DNA of 22,671 nucleotides from Anaeromyces robustus. Taxonomy: Eukaryota; Neocallimastigomycota; Neocallimastigomycetes; Neocallimastigales; Neocallimastigaceae. Of this stretch, positions 22,430 to 22,671 are shown piece after piece. The stretch's first letter is position 1; every line of letters begins with the position of its first letter. The position numbers and the translations under genes are program-made. Location: assembly GCA_002104895.1 (NCBI GenBank), contig MCFG01000177.1:112501-135171 (forward strand), in the 5' to 3' direction. Under the pieces are notes generated by a model that worked only from the letters and a program-made list of their open reading frames with translations, had not been told where the DNA came from and made no database searches.

Positions 22430-22671
22430 AGAAATATGTATTTTTATAAATGTGCATTTCTATGGATATGAATTTAATCAAAAAAAACTTTTTTATAATT
22501 TTTCTTTAATATAAAAATGTATATAATAGATATTTACATTACTTGTGTTTCTGACAACCACAAGGTTGCTGCTCAAGGTCATTACATTGCTATGGTTAGT
22601 ACTATTATTGAAACTGCTAACCCAGAAGAAGAAATTGCTGAAGCTGTTAAGTTATTAGGTGATTATGAAGA
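20036..22671 (+). CDS. GDI: Rab GDP dissociation inhibitor (RabGDI), 3' end beyond window
   Basis: Exons: 20036-20038 (ATG only), 20583-20729, 20903-21042, 21236-21420, 21541-21781, 21906-22005, 22207-22378 and 22530 onward. All introns are GT..AG and phases agree, giving 376 visible residues of the usual 440-450. The product extracts GDP-bound prenylated Rab GTPases from membranes and keeps them soluble in the cytosol. Diagnostic features are [10 protein letters not shown] (residues 8-16, FAD-like GxGxxE fold), YYGGE with Tyr39, the [14 protein letters not shown] loop near the middle, and [20 protein letters not shown] (217-236) followed by [14 protein letters not shown]; Glu232 and Arg239 correspond to the Rab-binding Glu and Arg I remember from mammalian GDI. 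Codons are C- and G-richer than in neighbouring genes, suggesting high expression. Rab escort protein is the main alternative, but the close spacing of motifs fits GDI better. Confidence 0.96.
20039..20582 (+). other. GDI intron 1, directly after the start codon
   Basis: This 544-bp intron (GTAAGATC ... GAAATAG) separates ATG from the second codon GAT. No other in-frame ATG starts exon 2, so the splice is needed to supply the initiator. It is three or more times longer than the other GDI introns apart from intron 6 (201 bp) and intron 3 (193 bp). Confidence 0.85.
21081..21174 (+). repeat. 47-bp tandem duplication in GDI intron 3
   Basis: The unit beginning ATTTTTTTGTTTAATATAAA occurs at 21081-21127 and 21128-21174. 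The copies differ only by an A/T substitution in the middle and at the last base, indicating a recent duplication. Confidence 0.85.
22085..22163. repeat. (ATT)n microsatellite in GDI intron 6
   Basis: A pure ATT array of about 26 units occupies a large part of intron 6 (22006-22206). Confidence 0.9.

Overview
The window looks like nuclear DNA of a social amoeba, Dictyostelium discoideum or a close relative. The evidence is extreme A+T content, (ATT)n, (AAAT)n and poly-A/T tracts everywhere, short GT..AG introns that are almost pure A+T, coding regions studded with asparagine runs (AAT/AAC codons), TAA stops and A-rich start contexts. No rRNA, tRNA, CRISPR array or intact transposon is visible.

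Layout. (1) Positions 1-3089, minus strand: the 5' 1029 codons of an intronless ankyrin-repeat protein that runs off the left edge. (2) Positions 3090-5615: A+T-rich intergenic DNA with long microsatellites, a terminator-like hairpin near 3520, and a coding-like patch at 4716-5205 on the minus strand that may be a small or decayed gene. (3) Positions 5616-14815, minus strand: one large gene that I reconstruct as 16 exons. Splice phase closes at all 15 introns, giving a 2213-residue product. Several exons match the pattern of vertebrate FANCA, the Fanconi anaemia core-complex scaffold, in collinear order; the identification rests on memory of that family, not on a search. (4) Positions 14816-15606: a shared divergent intergenic region holding a 59-bp near-palindrome. 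(5) Positions 15607-16383, plus strand: a single-exon 258-residue multi-pass membrane protein that I do not recognise. (6) Positions 16384-20035: a long microsatellite-rich gap with a perfect 26-bp inverted repeat at 18376-18450 and some weak coding-like fragments. (7) Positions 20036-22671, plus strand: Rab GDP dissociation inhibitor (GDI), with eight exons visible, the first being the ATG alone; the gene continues past the right edge.

The genes show no operon-like or pathway relationship. The FANCA-like product would act in nuclear interstrand crosslink repair, GDI recycles prenylated Rab GTPases in the cytosol, and the roles of the ankyrin and membrane proteins are open. GDI uses noticeably more C-ending codons (TTC, ACC, GAC) than its neighbours, as expected of a highly expressed housekeeping gene, while the FANCA-like and ankyrin genes are A/T-ending and asparagine-rich.
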